Part shown: positions 38,903-40,263 of the stretch, piece after piece
How the letters are laid out: the number at the start of each line of letters is the position of its first letter
Position numbering within the stretch: position 1 is the first letter of the stretch
Program-made: the position numbers and the translations under genes
NCBI GenBank assembly: GCA_001298555.1
Contig: LJCW01000349.1
Location: 1 to 40,263, forward strand
DNA: 40,263 nt
Direction of reading: 5' to 3'
DNA from: Actinobacteria bacterium OV450
GTDB lineage: Bacteria > Actinomycetota > Actinomycetes > Streptomycetales > Streptomycetaceae
The notes under the pieces: model-generated
Database searches by the model: none
Told to the model about the DNA's origin: nothing
What the model saw: the letters and a program-made list of their open reading frames with translations, nothing else

Positions 38903-40207
38903 ATGAGGACCGCGTCGGAACGGCTGCGCGCCGGGCTGGCCGCCGGTGCGGTCGCCGTCACCGTGTTGTGGGCCGCCCAGGTGCACCCCTCCGCCCGGCC
39001 CGACGAGCTGATCGGAGCCGCCGCACACCTCAGCGGGCTCCTCGCCGGCTACGGCATCCTCGTCATGCTCTTCCTGATGGCGCGCGTCCCGGCCGTCGAA
39101 CACGGAGTCGGCGCCGACCGCCTCGCCCGCTGGCACGCCTTCGGCGGCCGCTGGGTGCTGGTCCTGTGCGGTGCCCACGGACTGTTCGCCCTCGTCGTGT
39201 ACGCCCTGCGCACCGGGACCGACCTGCTGACCGCCACCGGGGCCATGTTCCGCTACCCGGCCCTCATCGCCGCGTTCGCGGGCGGCGCCCTGCTGGCGGG
39301 TGCGGGCCTGTTCTCCGCCCGGGCCGTGCGCCGCCGGGTCTCGCACGAGGCGTGGCGCGGCATCCACCTGCTGACGTACCTCGCCGCCGCGCTGGGCTTC
39401 GTCCACCAGCTGGCCGGCCCCGATGTCGCCGTCGCCTCCTTCACCATCTGGTTCTGGGCCCTGCTGCACACCGTCGTCGGCGTGCTGCTCGCCTGGTACC
39501 GCGGGATCGTCCCGGTCCGCCAGGCCCTGCGGCACGGACTGCGCGTCGCCGCCGTCGAGCACGAGGGGCCCGGCGTGGTCTCCGTCACCATCCAGGGGGA
39601 CAGGCTCCGCGAGCTGCAGGCCGAGCCCGGTCAGTTCTTCCGCTGGCGGTTCCTGCGGGGCGGCCTGTGGCACACCGCCCTGCCGTTCTCGCTCTCCGCG
39701 CCCGCCCGCGACGACCGCCTGCGCATCACCGTGAAGGCCCTCGGCGGGCACTCCCGCAGGGTCCGCGGGCTGCGGCCCGGCACCCGGGTCCTGGCGACCG
39801 GCCCGTTCGGCGCGCTCACCGAGCGCCGCCGTACCCGCCCCAAGGTCCTGCTGATCGCCGGCGGCATCGGCATCACACCGATGCGCGCCCTCTTCGAGTC
39901 CCTGCCCGCGAGCCCCGGCGACCTCACGCTGCTCTACCGCGCGGGCGACGCCGACCAACTGGTACTGCGCGACGAGCTGGAAGCGATCGCAGCGTCCCGC
40001 AAGGCCTCACTGCACTACCTGGTGGGCCGCTCCGACGCCGCGTACGACCCGCTCGCGCCGCAGGCCCTGCGCGCTCTCGTCCCCGACCTGTCCGACCGTG
40101 ACGTCTACCTCTGCGGGCCGCCCGGCATGGCCGACGCCACGACCGCGTCACTCCTCCGGGCGGGCGTCCCGTCCGCGCACATCCACTCAGAGTGCTTCAC
40201 CTACTGA
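38903..40207 (+). CDS. Ferric-reductase-like transmembrane flavoprotein oxidoreductase
   Basis: 434 residues. The N-terminal half has about six helices of the ferric-reductase-like type with paired His residues for heme (RWHAFGGRWVLVLCGAHGLF, EAWRGIHLLTYLAAALGFVH). The C-terminal half is an FNR module: QFFRWRF and HTALPFSLSAP bind FAD, and VLLIAGGIGITPMRALFESL with DVYLCGPPGMADATTASLL bind NAD(P)H. Electrons would pass from NAD(P)H through FAD and heme across the membrane to iron or another acceptor. ATG 38903 is taken as start (ATG 38876 possible). The FNR part is complete. A small ATG frame follows 16 bp later. Confidence 0.88.
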   Translation: MRTASERLRAGLAAGAVAVTVLWAAQVHPSARPDELIGAAAHLSGLLAGYGILVMLFLMARVPAVEHGVGADRLARWHAFGGRWVLVLCGAHGLFALVVYALRTGTDLLTATGAMFRYPALIAAFAGGALLAGAGLFSARAVRRRVSHEAWRGIHLLTYLAAALGFVHQLAGPDVAVASFTIWFWALLHTVVGVLLAWYRGIVPVRQALRHGLRVAAVEHEGPGVVSVTIQGDRLRELQAEPGQFFRWRFLRGGLWHTALPFSLSAPARDDRLRITVKALGGHSRRVRGLRPGTRVLATGPFGALTERRRTRPKVLLIAGGIGITPMRALFESLPASPGDLTLLYRAGDADQLVLRDELEAIAASRKASLHYLVGRSDAAYDPLAPQALRALVPDLSDRDVYLCGPPGMADATTASLLRAGVPSAHIHSECFTY

Positions 40208-40223
40208 GGACCCCGGCTCCCCG

Positions 40224-40263
40224 ATGAACCAGTACTCCGCACCCCGACCGCCCGACCGCCTCC
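40224..40263 (+). CDS. Start of a further gene, cut by window edge
   Basis: An ATG at 40224 opens MNQYSAPRPPDRL to the window end, 16 bp after the flavoprotein stop and likely in the same operon. An FMN-binding partner is common in this position, but 13 residues do not allow a call. Confidence 0.4.
   Translation, partial: MNQYSAPRPPDRL

Overview
The window is chromosomal DNA of a high-GC actinomycete, almost certainly Streptomyces. Nearly every codon ends in G or C, GTG starts are common, SpoIIE/RsbW/STAS regulators are numerous, and there is a complete ram/amf-type cluster for the SapB morphogenetic lanthipeptide.

Layout. 1-2311: two tandem DUF4139 (MuiA-like) genes, the first cut by the window edge. 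2411-8369 (minus): a PP2C/SpoIIE phosphatase with an ANTAR-like region, preceded in the same operon by a soluble poly-HAMP hybrid histidine kinase. 8546-12489: a partner-switching block with an RsbW-like kinase, a STAS antagonist, a SigB/SigF/SigG-family sigma factor, a second STAS protein, a MEDS-HATPase fusion and another RsbW-like kinase. 12746-14040: a decayed type II NADH dehydrogenase-like gene with about ten frame changes. 14167-17482: MscS channel, hemerythrin, SRPBCC and DUF1206 proteins. 17679-24775: ramR-like regulator convergent with the ramC-ramS-ramA-ramB operon; the 42-aa ramS is small and easily missed. 25009-27775: VanZ, YihY, a third RsbW-like kinase, a third STAS protein and the tail of a lost RsbW-like gene. 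27845-33674: small and stress-type genes (DUF6131, YjbQ, a GCS2 ligase, DUF6213, DksA/TraR-like, emfourin-like, DUF5133, PRC-barrel, RNase HI). 33860-34916: an IS481-type element with a 6-bp target duplication. 34918-40263: two unrecognised proteins, a PLP-dependent decarboxylase, a membrane mannosyltransferase-like protein, a ferric-reductase-like flavoprotein and the start of one more gene.

How the parts may fit. Seven intergenic sites resemble the SigB-type promoter pattern (GNNT, 14-16 nt, GGGTA); five fit it fully and two have one -35 deviation. They sit in front of RsbW-like, STAS, SRPBCC, hemerythrin, VanZ, DUF6131 and DUF6213 genes. With the sigma gene and its likely regulators in the same window, this suggests a general-stress island in which phosphatase, STAS proteins and RsbW-like kinases control the sigma factor, which in turn drives neighbouring stress genes. 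The link to the ram cluster is proximity only. Many convergent gene pairs are separated by long perfect hairpins without U-tracts. All calls come from reading the sequence; no database search was run.
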